Below, piece by piece: positions 17,846-25,139 of a stretch of DNA of 64,000 nucleotides; within the stretch, counting starts at the first letter, position 1; every line of letters starts with the position of its first letter. Under the pieces are notes generated by a model. It was not told the DNA's origin. It ran no database searches and saw only the letters and a program-made list of their open reading frames with translations. This DNA comes from Streptomyces europaeiscabiei (GTDB taxonomy: Bacteria; Actinomycetota; Actinomycetes; Streptomycetales; Streptomycetaceae): positions 2,794,001 through 2,858,000 of the forward strand of contig NZ_CP107841.1 in NCBI RefSeq assembly GCF_036346855.1, given 5' to 3'. Made by a program: the position numbers and the translations under genes.

Positions 17846-18621
17846 CACGCCGCCTCCGCCCGCCGGACCAGGGCGTACTCGCCCAGCACCACCGACAGGT
17901 CCGTCACCAGGCCGCCCGACCACAGCAGGTGGAACAGCACCGGCAGAACCGCGATCGGATCGCCGACCCGTTCAACACCGACCCGCAGGGGCGTCTCGCG
18001 GGTAAAGACGTCCAACAGCCGGTCGACGACAGGGGCTAGCCGGTGCCGCGGATGCCGGTAACCCGCCAGCCAGCGGACATTCGCCAGCTTCACCGGATCC
18101 GGTGCCCCGACCAGGCTGAACTCCCATCCGATCTCCCGGCAGGCCCGCTCGGTCGCAGCGAACGCCTCGGCGTCCCGCGGCTTGACCCGGTCCAGCGGAC
18201 GGCAGTCCACCACCAGCCCGGTGCCGTCCGACCGCCGCGCGAACCAGTCCGGAGCATGGGACCGGCGGCGTCCGCCCAACGTCCAGAACAGCCACATCGG
18301 CTGCGACGCGAACCCCGTCACCCGGCTGTCGAAGTCCAGCAGCATCGCATGATCCCGCTCCAGCCAGGACTCGTAACCGACATGCCGACCGGCTGTCGCC
18401 GACCACCACAGCCCCGGATAGTTGCGCTGCCCCTTCCATGACGGGAACGACCTCACCGGACGGCAGTCCTCGAACTGCACCGCGGCGGCGTCGTACAGAT
18501 CTACGTGGTGCTCGCCTCCAAGGCGGTCCACGTACGCCACCTCGAACCCGTCCCCCTGGGCGGGTGCACCCCCGGCCACCACCTGCAAAACAGCACCCAC
18601 ACCTCCACAGTGACGAGCCAC
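17845..18621 (-). CDS. TnsA-like transposon endonuclease
   Basis: Endonuclease-fold subunit that cuts the 5' strands to allow cut-and-paste transposition. In 258 residues the restriction-endonuclease core is GYESWLERDHAMLLDFD (82-98, Glu84), SHAPDWF (Asp125) and VVDCRP (Asp139-x-Arg141). Classical TnsA ends this motif with Q-x-K; the D-x-R seen here may be a family variant, but activity cannot be taken for granted. An actinobacterial TnsA-like subfamily with this layout accompanies TnsB/TnsC/TniQ. The start at GTG 18621 is uncertain; the first conserved residues begin near 58. Confidence 0.8.
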   Translation of the reverse strand: MARHCGGVGAVLQVVAGGAPAQGDGFEVAYVDRLGGEHHVDLYDAAAVQFEDCRPVRSFPSWKGQRNYPGLWWSATAGRHVGYESWLERDHAMLLDFDSRVTGFASQPMWLFWTLGGRRRSHAPDWFARRSDGTGLVVDCRPLDRVKPRDAEAFAATERACREIGWEFSLVGAPDPVKLANVRWLAGYRHPRHRLAPVVDRLLDVFTRETPLRVGVERVGDPIAVLPVLFHLLWSGGLVTDLSVVLGEYALVRRAEAA

Positions 18622-18630
18622 AGACCACCC

Positions 18631-18682
18631 CGTTCGCCAACTCCGCCAAGTTCACCGAGACGAGTGATGCCCGGCTCGCCAG
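18631..18682. repeat. Degenerate internal copy of the tnsA-side transposon end
   Basis: Aligned without gaps to 20906-20956, 41 of 51 positions match, including CGTTCGCCA, TCACCGAGACGA and CGGCTCGCCA. It lies immediately upstream of tnsA, where a simple element would end. The terminal TGGCGA motif and ACA terminus expected about 38 nt further right are not recognisable, so this copy appears decayed. Confidence 0.8.
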
Positions 18683-18763
18683 TGCTTGTGAAACGTGGGC
18701 GAGGTCAGAAGGAGCGATGGGAGGGAGAAGAAGACCAGATGGTCCGCCCCCCTCCCGTAAAGG

Positions 18764-20101
18764 TCATATCGCTATATTCGTACTGCTTTGTGAGGCGTCT
18801 TCCTTGGAATGCGGCTTCACGACGCCCCGCCCACGCGTACGGTCCATCTCGCGCCATTCCGGCCGCAGTCCAGCCAGATTCGTGGTGAGGAAGTACGCGG
18901 CGCCGCAGGTGAGCAGCACCGGCACGAGTCCGACAGCGGTCACGGCTGCCCCGGCGAGCAGCCCGCCGAGAGGGATGCCTGCCCAGGCCAGCGAGTCACC
19001 GAGTGCGTTGACCCGGCCCAGCATCCGGCGCGGCACCCGCTCGACGAGGACGGCCCCCATCACTGGGTTGATGAAGCCGGAACCGAACCCACTGACCGCG
19101 AAGACGGCGAGTACCATCCCCAGCGGGGCATCGAAGGCGAGGATCAGGAACCTCGGTGCCCCGGCCAGCAGGAACCCGGTGAGAACCACCACCCGCCGCC
19201 GCAGCCGGTGCGCGACCACTGCGGCGATCAGGCTCCCGCAGACCGCCGCGGCCCCCATCACGCTGCCCATCAGGCCGATCGCTGTCGGCCCGTTGCCGGA
19301 ATCCCTGGCCCAGACGGGTACGAGCACCGAGGTGAACGCTGCGTCCAGCAGGTTGGTGATGCCGACCATGACGATGACGATGAGCAGCAGTGGCTCGCCG
19401 CGCAAGAAGGTGAAGCCCTCACCGAACCGCCGCCAGTAACCCGGTGCCGTTCCCTCGGCCTGTGAGGGGGCTTCCTCAGCCGCGTGTCCCATGCCGCGAG
19501 GCAGCGCGAGTTTGATGATCACTGATCCGAGGGCGAAGCAGCCCGCATTGACGGCGAGTCCGGTCAGGGGACCGAGCAGCGCCACCAGGGTTCCGCCGAC
19601 CGCCAGGCCGACGGTTGAGGCGAGCCGCTCGATCACACCGGCCAGACCGGTGGCGCGCTCCAGCGGCACCCGGCCGCGCTCAGCCGCCTCCGGGACCATC
19701 ACCTCCTTGGCCAGGTCGCCGGGTCCCCGGGCCGCGCCGATCAGCGCGACCAGAACCAGCAGAAGAGGAAAGGACAGCAGGTCCAGGGCGTGGAGCAGGG
19801 GAACCGCGGCGGCGGCGGTCGCGCTGGCCAGATCGGTGGTCCAGGAAACGGCCCGCGGGCCGATCCGGTCCACCAGCGGCCCGGTGAACGCCTTGACCAC
19901 CACGTAGGGAGTCATCTCGCAGAAGGCGACCAGCCCAGTCTGGGTGGCGCTGCCGGTGGTGACCAGGACGAACCAGGGCAGTGCCACAACGGAGATCCGA
20001 GTGCCGGTCAGCGACACAACCATGGCCGCCAGCACCCCGCCCAGCGGCCGTAAGGACCTCTTGCCGGGTATGCCGCCGGCCTCTGAGGCGTCGTCGGTCA
20101 T
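18764..20101 (-). CDS. MFS exporter, transposon cargo
   Basis: Twelve-helix major facilitator of the drug/siderophore export type. The 445 residues begin MTDDASEAGGIPGKRSLRPL. Blocks such as GPLVDRIGPRAVSWTTDL (loop 2-3 motif A-like), GARGPGDLAKEVMVPEAA and LVERVPRRMLGRVNAL resemble the MFS_3 / EntS-like group that includes antibiotic efflux pumps. Substrate cannot be read from sequence. ATG 20101 overlaps the ArsR-type gene stop by 4 nt (ATGA), so the pair is one transcript controlled by that regulator. It is bracketed by two transposon-end repeats, so it is taken as acquired cargo. Confidence 0.85.
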   Translation of the reverse strand: MTDDASEAGGIPGKRSLRPLGGVLAAMVVSLTGTRISVVALPWFVLVTTGSATQTGLVAFCEMTPYVVVKAFTGPLVDRIGPRAVSWTTDLASATAAAAVPLLHALDLLSFPLLLVLVALIGAARGPGDLAKEVMVPEAAERGRVPLERATGLAGVIERLASTVGLAVGGTLVALLGPLTGLAVNAGCFALGSVIIKLALPRGMGHAAEEAPSQAEGTAPGYWRRFGEGFTFLRGEPLLLIVIVMVGITNLLDAAFTSVLVPVWARDSGNGPTAIGLMGSVMGAAAVCGSLIAAVVAHRLRRRVVVLTGFLLAGAPRFLILAFDAPLGMVLAVFAVSGFGSGFINPVMGAVLVERVPRRMLGRVNALGDSLAWAGIPLGGLLAGAAVTAVGLVPVLLTCGAAYFLTTNLAGLRPEWREMDRTRGRGVVKPHSKEDASQSSTNIAI

Positions 20102-20763
20102 GATGTCGGGCTTCCTTCCTCTTCCAGCGCGTCGGAGGGGAGCGACGACGCGGCAGGCGCATCCAGTTCGGGCAGGATCTGCGTGATCACGGCGACCCGT
20201 TCGGCTCCCTCGGGGGCACTTGCCGCCGTCTCCGGTGCGTCTCGCCGGTAGCGCGCGATGACTTCCGTCAACTCCCGGTACAGAGCGGCGGCTTCCTCGG
20301 GCGTGAGCCGCAGGGCCCAGTCGCTCATGTCGAAGGTGTTCCGCCATGCGCTGGGCATCGTCTGAAGCCCGTTCAGGGCCTGCTGCGTGCGCAGGGTGTA
20401 GATGGCGGCGATTGACTGCTGATAGGCCAGCGCGGCCTCGGGCTCCCGCTCGGCCAGTTCCGGATCGTTGAACCATGTCGTCCGGTGCACCGAACGCCAC
20501 CAGCGTTCGCGCGCGTTGCCGCGTTCGGTGTCCTCCTCGACGAAACCGGCCGCGCCGAGCTGCCGGAGGTGGTAGCTGGCCGTACCGGAATTCACGCTCA
20601 GCCGCTCCGCGAGGCGGGTGGCCGTCGACGGGCCGTACTTCCGCAGCAGCCCGACCAACTGCACGCGCACCGGATGCGCCAGGGCACGCAGCCCCTTGGC
20701 ATCCAGGACAACCGAGTCTTCTTCAACGTCCGGGCCATCCGGCCTCTCCATTGCATCAGCCAT
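20098..20763 (-). CDS. ArsR-type winged-helix repressor, transposon cargo
   Basis: Probable local repressor of the co-transcribed MFS gene. In 221 residues a winged helix (ALAHPVRVQLVGLL ... TATRLAERLSVNSGTASYHL ... GFVEED) spans about 23-80, followed by a C-terminal helical ligand/dimer domain. The CVC metal-binding box of ArsR/SmtB is absent, so a small-molecule rather than metal signal is likely. ATG 20763 is preferred: TACCGT lies 7 nt upstream and suggests a leaderless transcript; a second in-frame ATG is at 20751. A large inverted repeat covers its promoter. Confidence 0.82.
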   Translation of the reverse strand: MADAMERPDGPDVEEDSVVLDAKGLRALAHPVRVQLVGLLRKYGPSTATRLAERLSVNSGTASYHLRQLGAAGFVEEDTERGNARERWWRSVHRTTWFNDPELAEREPEAALAYQQSIAAIYTLRTQQALNGLQTMPSAWRNTFDMSDWALRLTPEEAAALYRELTEVIARYRRDAPETAASAPEGAERVAVITQILPELDAPAASSLPSDALEEEGSPTS

Positions 20764-20778
20764 GCGACACACGGTAGT

Positions 20779-20826
20779 CCGCAAAGAGTTCTTCGCAAAG
20801 AGGCATTCGCGAAGAAACCTTTGCGG
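20779..20826. promoter_or_regulatory. Probable ArsR operator over the arsR-MFS promoter
   Basis: CCGCAAAGAGTTCTTCGC (20779-20796) and GCGAAGAAACCTTTGCGG (20809-20826) are inverted copies with 16 of 18 matches. The array overlaps the expected -35 zone of the regulator gene; its -10 (TACCGT on minus) is at 20776-20771. Autoregulation is inferred. Confidence 0.6.
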
Positions 20827-20905
20827 TTCAGTCGGCCTGCGAGGCACCGCTGCTCATCTGTCGACCCGGTTGATGAGCAAGACCGGAAAGTGGCGGTGCG
20901 CACGA

Positions 20906-20995
20906 CGTTCGCCAGCTTCGCCAACCTCACCGAGACGACCGGCGTACGGCTCGCCAACTACAGCGGACATTCGCCAGGTCAACAGAGACCGGACA
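20906..20995. repeat. Tn7-like right end (cargo side)
   Basis: Read inward from 20995, TGTCCGGTCTCTG is followed by TGGCGA motifs at 20976-20971, 20956-20951, and two more near 20926-20906. The first lies 19 nt from the terminus, exactly as at the left end. Confidence 0.8.
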
Positions 20996-21000
20996 CCTGC
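20996..21000. repeat. Target-site duplication, right copy (CCTGC)
   Basis: Direct repeat of 13708-13712, abutting the ACA terminus. Confidence 0.85.
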
Positions 21001-21004
21001 CCTT

Positions 21005-21058
21005 TTGCTTCGATCAGAGGTTCGGAGTAGTTTTTGCACTGACCAGTCAGTGCAAAAA
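21005..21058 (+). promoter_or_regulatory. Promoter and 28-bp palindromic TetR operator for the ABC/YhgE/TetR operon
   Basis: TTGCTT (21005-21010) and TAGTTT (21028-21033) are separated by 17 nt. The palindrome TTTTTGCACTGAC-CA-GTCAGTGCAAAAA (21031-21058) overlaps the -10 and start region. Such symmetry fits a TetR dimer or pair of dimers, and a TetR gene ends this operon. The transposon's right target duplication stops 4 bp before the -35 box. Confidence 0.75.
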
Positions 21059-21080
21059 ATCGCAGAGGGGCTTGGGGGAC

Positions 21081-21992
21081 ATGGCAGAGCCAGGGGAGGC
21101 GGACACGGGGCAGGGGACGGCCCGCGGTGTCGCCGTCGGTGCCGAGGGGTTCGGGCTCAAGGGGCCGCGCGGCTGGGCGTTCCGGGGTGTCGGGTTCGAC
21201 GCGGAGGCCGGCTCGTTGGTCGCGGTCGAGGGACCGTCGGGGTCGGGCCGGACCTGTCTGCTGCTCGCGCTCACCGGGCGGATGAAGCCGAGCGAGGGCG
21301 AGGCGACGGTCGGCTCCCTGCGGCTGCCTAAGCGGATGGCGGCCGTGCGCCGGATCAGCGCCCTCGCCCATGTCCCCGGCGTGACCGACCTCGACCCTGC
21401 CCTGACCGTCGGGGAGCACCTGCGCGAACGGGCGCTGCTGCAGCGGCGGTTCGACGGCTCCCTGCGCGGGCTGCTGCGCTCCCGGGCCGAGCGCGCCACC
21501 GGGGCGAAGGCCCGGATCGCAGCCGCCCTGACCGCCGCCGGGCTCGACCGCGAGGCCCTGCCCAAGGGCTCCCGGACCGCCGTACGCGACCTGGACCGGA
21601 TGGAGGCCCTGCGGCTGTCCGTCGCCCTCGCCCTCGTCGGCCGGCCCCTGCTGCTCGGCGTCGACGACACCGACCTCAAGCTCTCCGACGCCGAACGGTC
21701 CGAGATGTGGGCCCTGTTGAGGTCACTCACCGAGTCCGGGATCACGGTGGTGGCGGTGTGCAGCGAGGCCCCCCAGGGGGCGGTCGTCGTGTCGACGGCG
21801 CCGGACGGAGCCGCACGCGCGGGTGAACCGGACGGAGCCGCACGCGCGCGTGAAGACGTGGGCGCGCCCCCCACGCCCGAGACCGACGACAACCCCGACT
21901 CCGACCGCGACCCCGAATCCGACCACGACCACGACCACGACCACGACGACAAGGAGACGGCCGATGCGCTCGCCGAAACTCGCCGCGCTTGA
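21081..21992 (+). CDS. ABC-transporter-like ATP-binding protein with variant Walker A
   Basis: Cytosolic ATPase-like partner of the YhgE/Pip membrane protein encoded next. In 303 residues the Walker A region reads GPSGSGRT (about 49-56), with Arg where Lys is almost invariant. The signature loop is not LSGGQ but a region around LDRMEALRLSVALAL, and the Walker B region is PLLLGVDDTDL without the usual DEP. ATP hydrolysis may therefore be weak or absent. The C-terminus has a nine-residue direct repeat (PDGAARA-type) and an Asp/His run that could bind metal. ATG 21081 is preceded by GGGGG. The operator of a TetR regulator lies just upstream. Confidence 0.75.
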   Translation: MAEPGEADTGQGTARGVAVGAEGFGLKGPRGWAFRGVGFDAEAGSLVAVEGPSGSGRTCLLLALTGRMKPSEGEATVGSLRLPKRMAAVRRISALAHVPGVTDLDPALTVGEHLRERALLQRRFDGSLRGLLRSRAERATGAKARIAAALTAAGLDREALPKGSRTAVRDLDRMEALRLSVALALVGRPLLLGVDDTDLKLSDAERSEMWALLRSLTESGITVVAVCSEAPQGAVVVSTAPDGAARAGEPDGAARAREDVGAPPTPETDDNPDSDRDPESDHDHDHDHDDKETADALAETRRA

Positions 21993-24048
21993 GCTCAGGC
22001 GCTTCGGCCGGGGGAAGCTGCCGCGCGCCGCGCTGGTCTCGCTCCTGCTGCTGCCGTTGCTGTACGGCGCCCTGTACCTGTGGTCCTTCTGGGACCCGTA
22101 CGGCCGTCTGGACCGCATCCCCGTGGCGTTGGTGAACGACGACAAGGGGGCGTCGGTCGGCAAGGAGAAGCTGACGGCGGGCGACGACATCGCCGAGGGG
22201 CTGCGCAGGAGCGACACCTTCGAGTGGCACCGGGTGAGCGCCGCCGAGGCCCGTGCGGGCGTCGAGGACGGCACGTACTACCTGTCGCTGACCATGCCGA
22301 AGGACTTCAGCGAGCGGATCGCGTCGAGTTCCGGGGACGTGCCGGAGACGGGCGCCCTTCAGGTGCGGACGAGCGACGCGAACAACTACATCGTGGGGCA
22401 GATCTCGCGGACGGTGTTCTCGGAGGTGCGGACGGCGGCGTCGACGAAGGCATCGCGCTCGTTCCTGGACCGGATCTTCATCTCGTTCTCCGACATCCAC
22501 GGGAAGACCGAGGAGGCGGCGGACGGCGCCGACGACCTCAAGGGCGGCATCGACAAGGCGGAGAAGGGCTCCAAGAACCTCGCGGACGGCCTGAGGACGG
22601 CCAAGGAGGGCAGCGGGGAGCTGTCCGGTGGCCTGAAGGACCTGGACGAGGGCGCGGGCGATCTGGAGGACGGCGCCCAGCAGGTCGCGGACGGCACCGG
22701 CAAGCTCGCCGACAAGGTCGGCGCCGCGGCGGACCAGGTGCGGCCCTTCCTGAAGGACAACGGCGACACGATCGCCGACACCGCCACCCTGGTCGCCGAC
22801 TCGGCGGCCACGATCCGGGACCACCTCGACGCGTTCGTGGAGACGGCACCGGCCGCCGCGACCGGCACCCGTGCCGCCTCGGACACACTGAACGACGTCC
22901 ACAAGCGGCGCTGCGAGGAGGCCGTGCTGCCCGACGCGGCCTGCGCGGACCTGAAGAAGGCCAAGGACGCGGCGGCGGAGGCAGCCGTGCTCGCCGAGGA
23001 CGTCAACACCGTGGTGAAGAACTACGGCGGTGACATGAAGGCCTTCGACAAGGACCTTCAGACCCTGGAGAAGCAGGCCCGCGCCCTCGCGAAGGCGGCG
23101 CCCACCCTCTCCACGGACCTCGACGACGCCGTCGCCAAGGTGAACGCGCTCGACAAGGGCGCCACGAAGGTCGCCAAGGGGGCCAAGACGCTGCACACGG
23201 GCCTCGGCACCGCGAAGACCGGCGCGGAGGACCTGGACACGGGGGTCGGCGCCCTGAAGACGGGCGCGGCCGACCTCAAGGGCGGTATGTACAAGCTGGC
23301 CGACGGCTCCGGGAAGCTCGCGGGCGGTCTGCACGACGGGGCCGAGCAGATCCCGGACTACGACGAGCGGGACCGCGACCGGCGTACGGAGGTGATGGCC
23401 GACCCGGTGCAGTTGGCGACCAGGGACCTGCACAAGGCGCCCAACTACGGCACCGGGTTCGCCCCGTACTTCATCCCGCTGTCCCTGTGGGTGGGCGCGA
23501 TGGTGGCGTACATGCTGATCCAGCCGCTCAACCGGCGGGCCCTGGCGGCCGGTGCCTCGGCGTGGCGGATCGCGCTGGCGGGCTGGCTTCCGGTGGCCGC
23601 CCTGGGCGTGCTGCAGACGGTCGCGCTGATGGCCGTGCTGCACTGGGCGGTCGGCCTGGAGATGGCGCGGGCGGCCGGAACGGTGGGTTTCCTGTTCCTG
23701 GTGACGGCGTGCTTCGCGGCGATCGTGCAGTGGCTCAACGCACGCTTCGGAGCGGCGGGCCGGATCCTCGTCCTCGCCTTCCTGATGCTCCAGTTGACGT
23801 CCGCGGGCGGCACGTATCCCGTGCAGACCAGCCCGGACTTCTTCAACGCGGTCCACCCCTTCCTGCCGATGAGCCATGTCGTCGACGCCCTCAGGAGGCT
23901 GATCACGGGCGGCGGCCTCGGCCCGGTGTGGCAGGCCTGCGCGGTACTGACGGCCTTCACCGTCGGAGCCCTCGCCCTGACCGCCCTGTCCGCCCGCCGC
24001 AAGCAGGTGTGGACCCTGGACCGGTTGCACCCGGAGTTGAGTCTGTGA
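21964..24048 (+). CDS. YhgE/Pip family membrane protein
   Basis: Large membrane protein of 694 residues, of the YhgE/phage-infection-protein family related to ABC-2 permeases and type VII-associated proteins. It has one N-terminal transmembrane helix (about 20-40, ending WSFWDPYGRLDRIPVALVNDD, the family hallmark), a long extracytoplasmic helical region rich in GAxxLxxG heptads (for example KGAKTLHTGLGTAKTGAEDL), then five or six C-terminal helices. ATG 21964 lies inside the end of the ATPase gene (29-nt overlap) after AAGGAGA. Together with the ATPase it probably forms an exporter; cargo unknown. Confidence 0.85.
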   Translation: MRSPKLAALELRRFGRGKLPRAALVSLLLLPLLYGALYLWSFWDPYGRLDRIPVALVNDDKGASVGKEKLTAGDDIAEGLRRSDTFEWHRVSAAEARAGVEDGTYYLSLTMPKDFSERIASSSGDVPETGALQVRTSDANNYIVGQISRTVFSEVRTAASTKASRSFLDRIFISFSDIHGKTEEAADGADDLKGGIDKAEKGSKNLADGLRTAKEGSGELSGGLKDLDEGAGDLEDGAQQVADGTGKLADKVGAAADQVRPFLKDNGDTIADTATLVADSAATIRDHLDAFVETAPAAATGTRAASDTLNDVHKRRCEEAVLPDAACADLKKAKDAAAEAAVLAEDVNTVVKNYGGDMKAFDKDLQTLEKQARALAKAAPTLSTDLDDAVAKVNALDKGATKVAKGAKTLHTGLGTAKTGAEDLDTGVGALKTGAADLKGGMYKLADGSGKLAGGLHDGAEQIPDYDERDRDRRTEVMADPVQLATRDLHKAPNYGTGFAPYFIPLSLWVGAMVAYMLIQPLNRRALAAGASAWRIALAGWLPVAALGVLQTVALMAVLHWAVGLEMARAAGTVGFLFLVTACFAAIVQWLNARFGAAGRILVLAFLMLQLTSAGGTYPVQTSPDFFNAVHPFLPMSHVVDALRRLITGGGLGPVWQACAVLTAFTVGALALTALSARRKQVWTLDRLHPELSL

Positions 24049-24083
24049 CCGCGCACGGCACGGTTCCTGTGACAATCAGGCCC

Positions 24084-24716
24084 ATGGAAAGCAGCAACGC
24101 CCCCGGCGGCGCAGGCGGGGGCCGCCGCGAGGCGACCCGGCAGAAACTCTACGAAGCGGCTGTCACCCTCATCGCGGAGCAGGGGTTCTCCGCGACCACG
24201 GTGGACGAGATCGCCGAGCGCGCCGGCGTCGCCAAGGGCACGGTCTACTACAACTTCGCGAGCAAGTCGGTCCTCTTCGAGGAGCTGCTGCGGCACGGCG
24301 TGGGACTTCTCACCGCCTCCCTCCGTGAAGCCGCCGAGCGGACCGCGCGGCAGGGAGGCAGCAGAGTCGACTCCCTGGACGCGATGATCCGGGCCGGACT
24401 GCTCTTCATCGACCGCTACCCGTCCTTCACCCAGCTCTACGTGGCCGAGCTGTGGCGCACCAACCGCGCCTGGCAGTCCACGCTGATGGTCGTCCGGCAG
24501 GAGGCGGTCGCGGTCGTCGAGGGGGTGCTGCGCGAGGGCGTCGAGGGAGGCGAGCTGAGCGACGAGATCGATGTCGGCCTGACGGCGTCGGCCCTGGTCG
24601 GCATGGTCCTGGTGGCCGCCCTGGACTGGAAGGCCTTCCAGCCGGAACGCTCCCTGGACGACGTCCATGCCGCGCTGTCACGGCTGCTCCAGGGCCGGGT
24701 CAGCGGAAGGCGCTGA
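24084..24716 (+). CDS. TetR-family repressor
   Basis: TetR regulator of 210 residues. The N-terminal helix-turn-helix spans about 20-60 (LYEAAVTLIAEQGFSATTVDEIAERAGVA then GTVYYNFASKSVLF), followed by a helical ligand-binding domain. It lies 35 nt after the YhgE gene in the same direction. It probably represses its own operon through the 28-bp palindrome at 21031-21058. ATG 24084 is used; an in-frame GTG 15 nt earlier is possible. A terminator-like stem-loop follows. Confidence 0.85.
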   Translation: MESSNAPGGAGGGRREATRQKLYEAAVTLIAEQGFSATTVDEIAERAGVAKGTVYYNFASKSVLFEELLRHGVGLLTASLREAAERTARQGGSRVDSLDAMIRAGLLFIDRYPSFTQLYVAELWRTNRAWQSTLMVVRQEAVAVVEGVLREGVEGGELSDEIDVGLTASALVGMVLVAALDWKAFQPERSLDDVHAALSRLLQGRVSGRR

Positions 24717-24737
24717 CCGGGCCGGAGCACGAACGAG

Positions 24738-24788
24738 AGCGCCGGTTCGAACTGGCCGCGTCCCCCGCGGGCCATCTCGAACCGGCGC
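24738..24788 (+). terminator. Terminator after the TetR gene
   Basis: AGCGCCGGTTCGA and TCGAACCGGCGCT form a 13-bp perfect outer stem that continues imperfectly inward, followed by TTTCC. It starts about 20 nt after the stop codon. Confidence 0.7.
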
Positions 24789-24958
24789 TTTCCGTTCCCC
24801 CGTACTCCCCCGTGCCTCGCTCCCGCCGACCCACGTCGGCGGAAGGAGCGGTATGAGCGCGGGAGCCGTTCCGCCGCCCCGTGTCGGCGGTACCGCAGCC
24901 GCGCCCCTTCCCGTGCCTCCACTCTCCCGTTCCCGCAGGTGGGAGCCCATCCGTACGC

Positions 24959-25008
24959 GTACTCATCTCACCGGCTGAGTACGGGTACTCAGCCCTGCGT
25001 ACTCAGCC
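24959..25008. promoter_or_regulatory. Cluster of GTACTCA half-sites
   Basis: GGCTGAGTAC-GG-GTACTCAGCC (24973-24994) is a perfect palindrome. A third full half-site GTACTCAGCC lies at 24999-25008 and a partial GTACTCA at 24959-24965. The cluster is 130-180 nt upstream of the flavoprotein start, in a 423-nt spacer that otherwise holds only the terminator above. It looks like a regulator array; the protein is unknown. Confidence 0.55.
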
Positions 25009-25139
25009 CCATTTCCCCTGTTGCCAACTGGTGACGATCGCGTACGCGTTCCCGCTCCCCCGCGTCCGCCGGACAACCGCACCCCCCGCGGCTCTCCCAC
25101 GAGATCGAACTGTCGGTGGCGGCCGATAAAGTTGCCGCC

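Larger units (their letters stand above)
13713..20995. mobile_element. Complete Tn7-like transposon with MFS/ArsR cargo
   Basis: A 7,283-bp element begins TGTTCTTTCTCAG and ends ACCGGACA, flanked by CCTGC on both sides. In both termini a TGGCGA motif begins exactly 19 nt inside the end, and more TGGCGA copies follow, as expected for transposase-binding sites. It encodes TnsA-like endonuclease, DDE transposase, AAA+ ATPase and TniQ, all on the minus strand with 1-4 nt overlaps, plus an MFS transporter and ArsR-type regulator. TniQ-region base composition is visibly less GC-rich than the flanks. No TnsE, CRISPR array or Cas gene is present. Confidence 0.88.

Noticed and set aside
13713..20995. 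CRISPR-associated transposon (CAST)
   Set aside because: No Cas genes, repeats or guide-like sequences occur within the element.
13713..20995. Integrative element at a tRNA gene
   Set aside because: No tRNA-like sequence was seen at either boundary and the 5-bp duplication fits DDE transposition, not site-specific integration.
21742..24075. 777-codon open frame opposite the YhgE/Pip gene
   Set aside because: Antisense shadow; composition dominated by Arg/Gly/Leu and no start signal, while the plus strand has clear family motifs.
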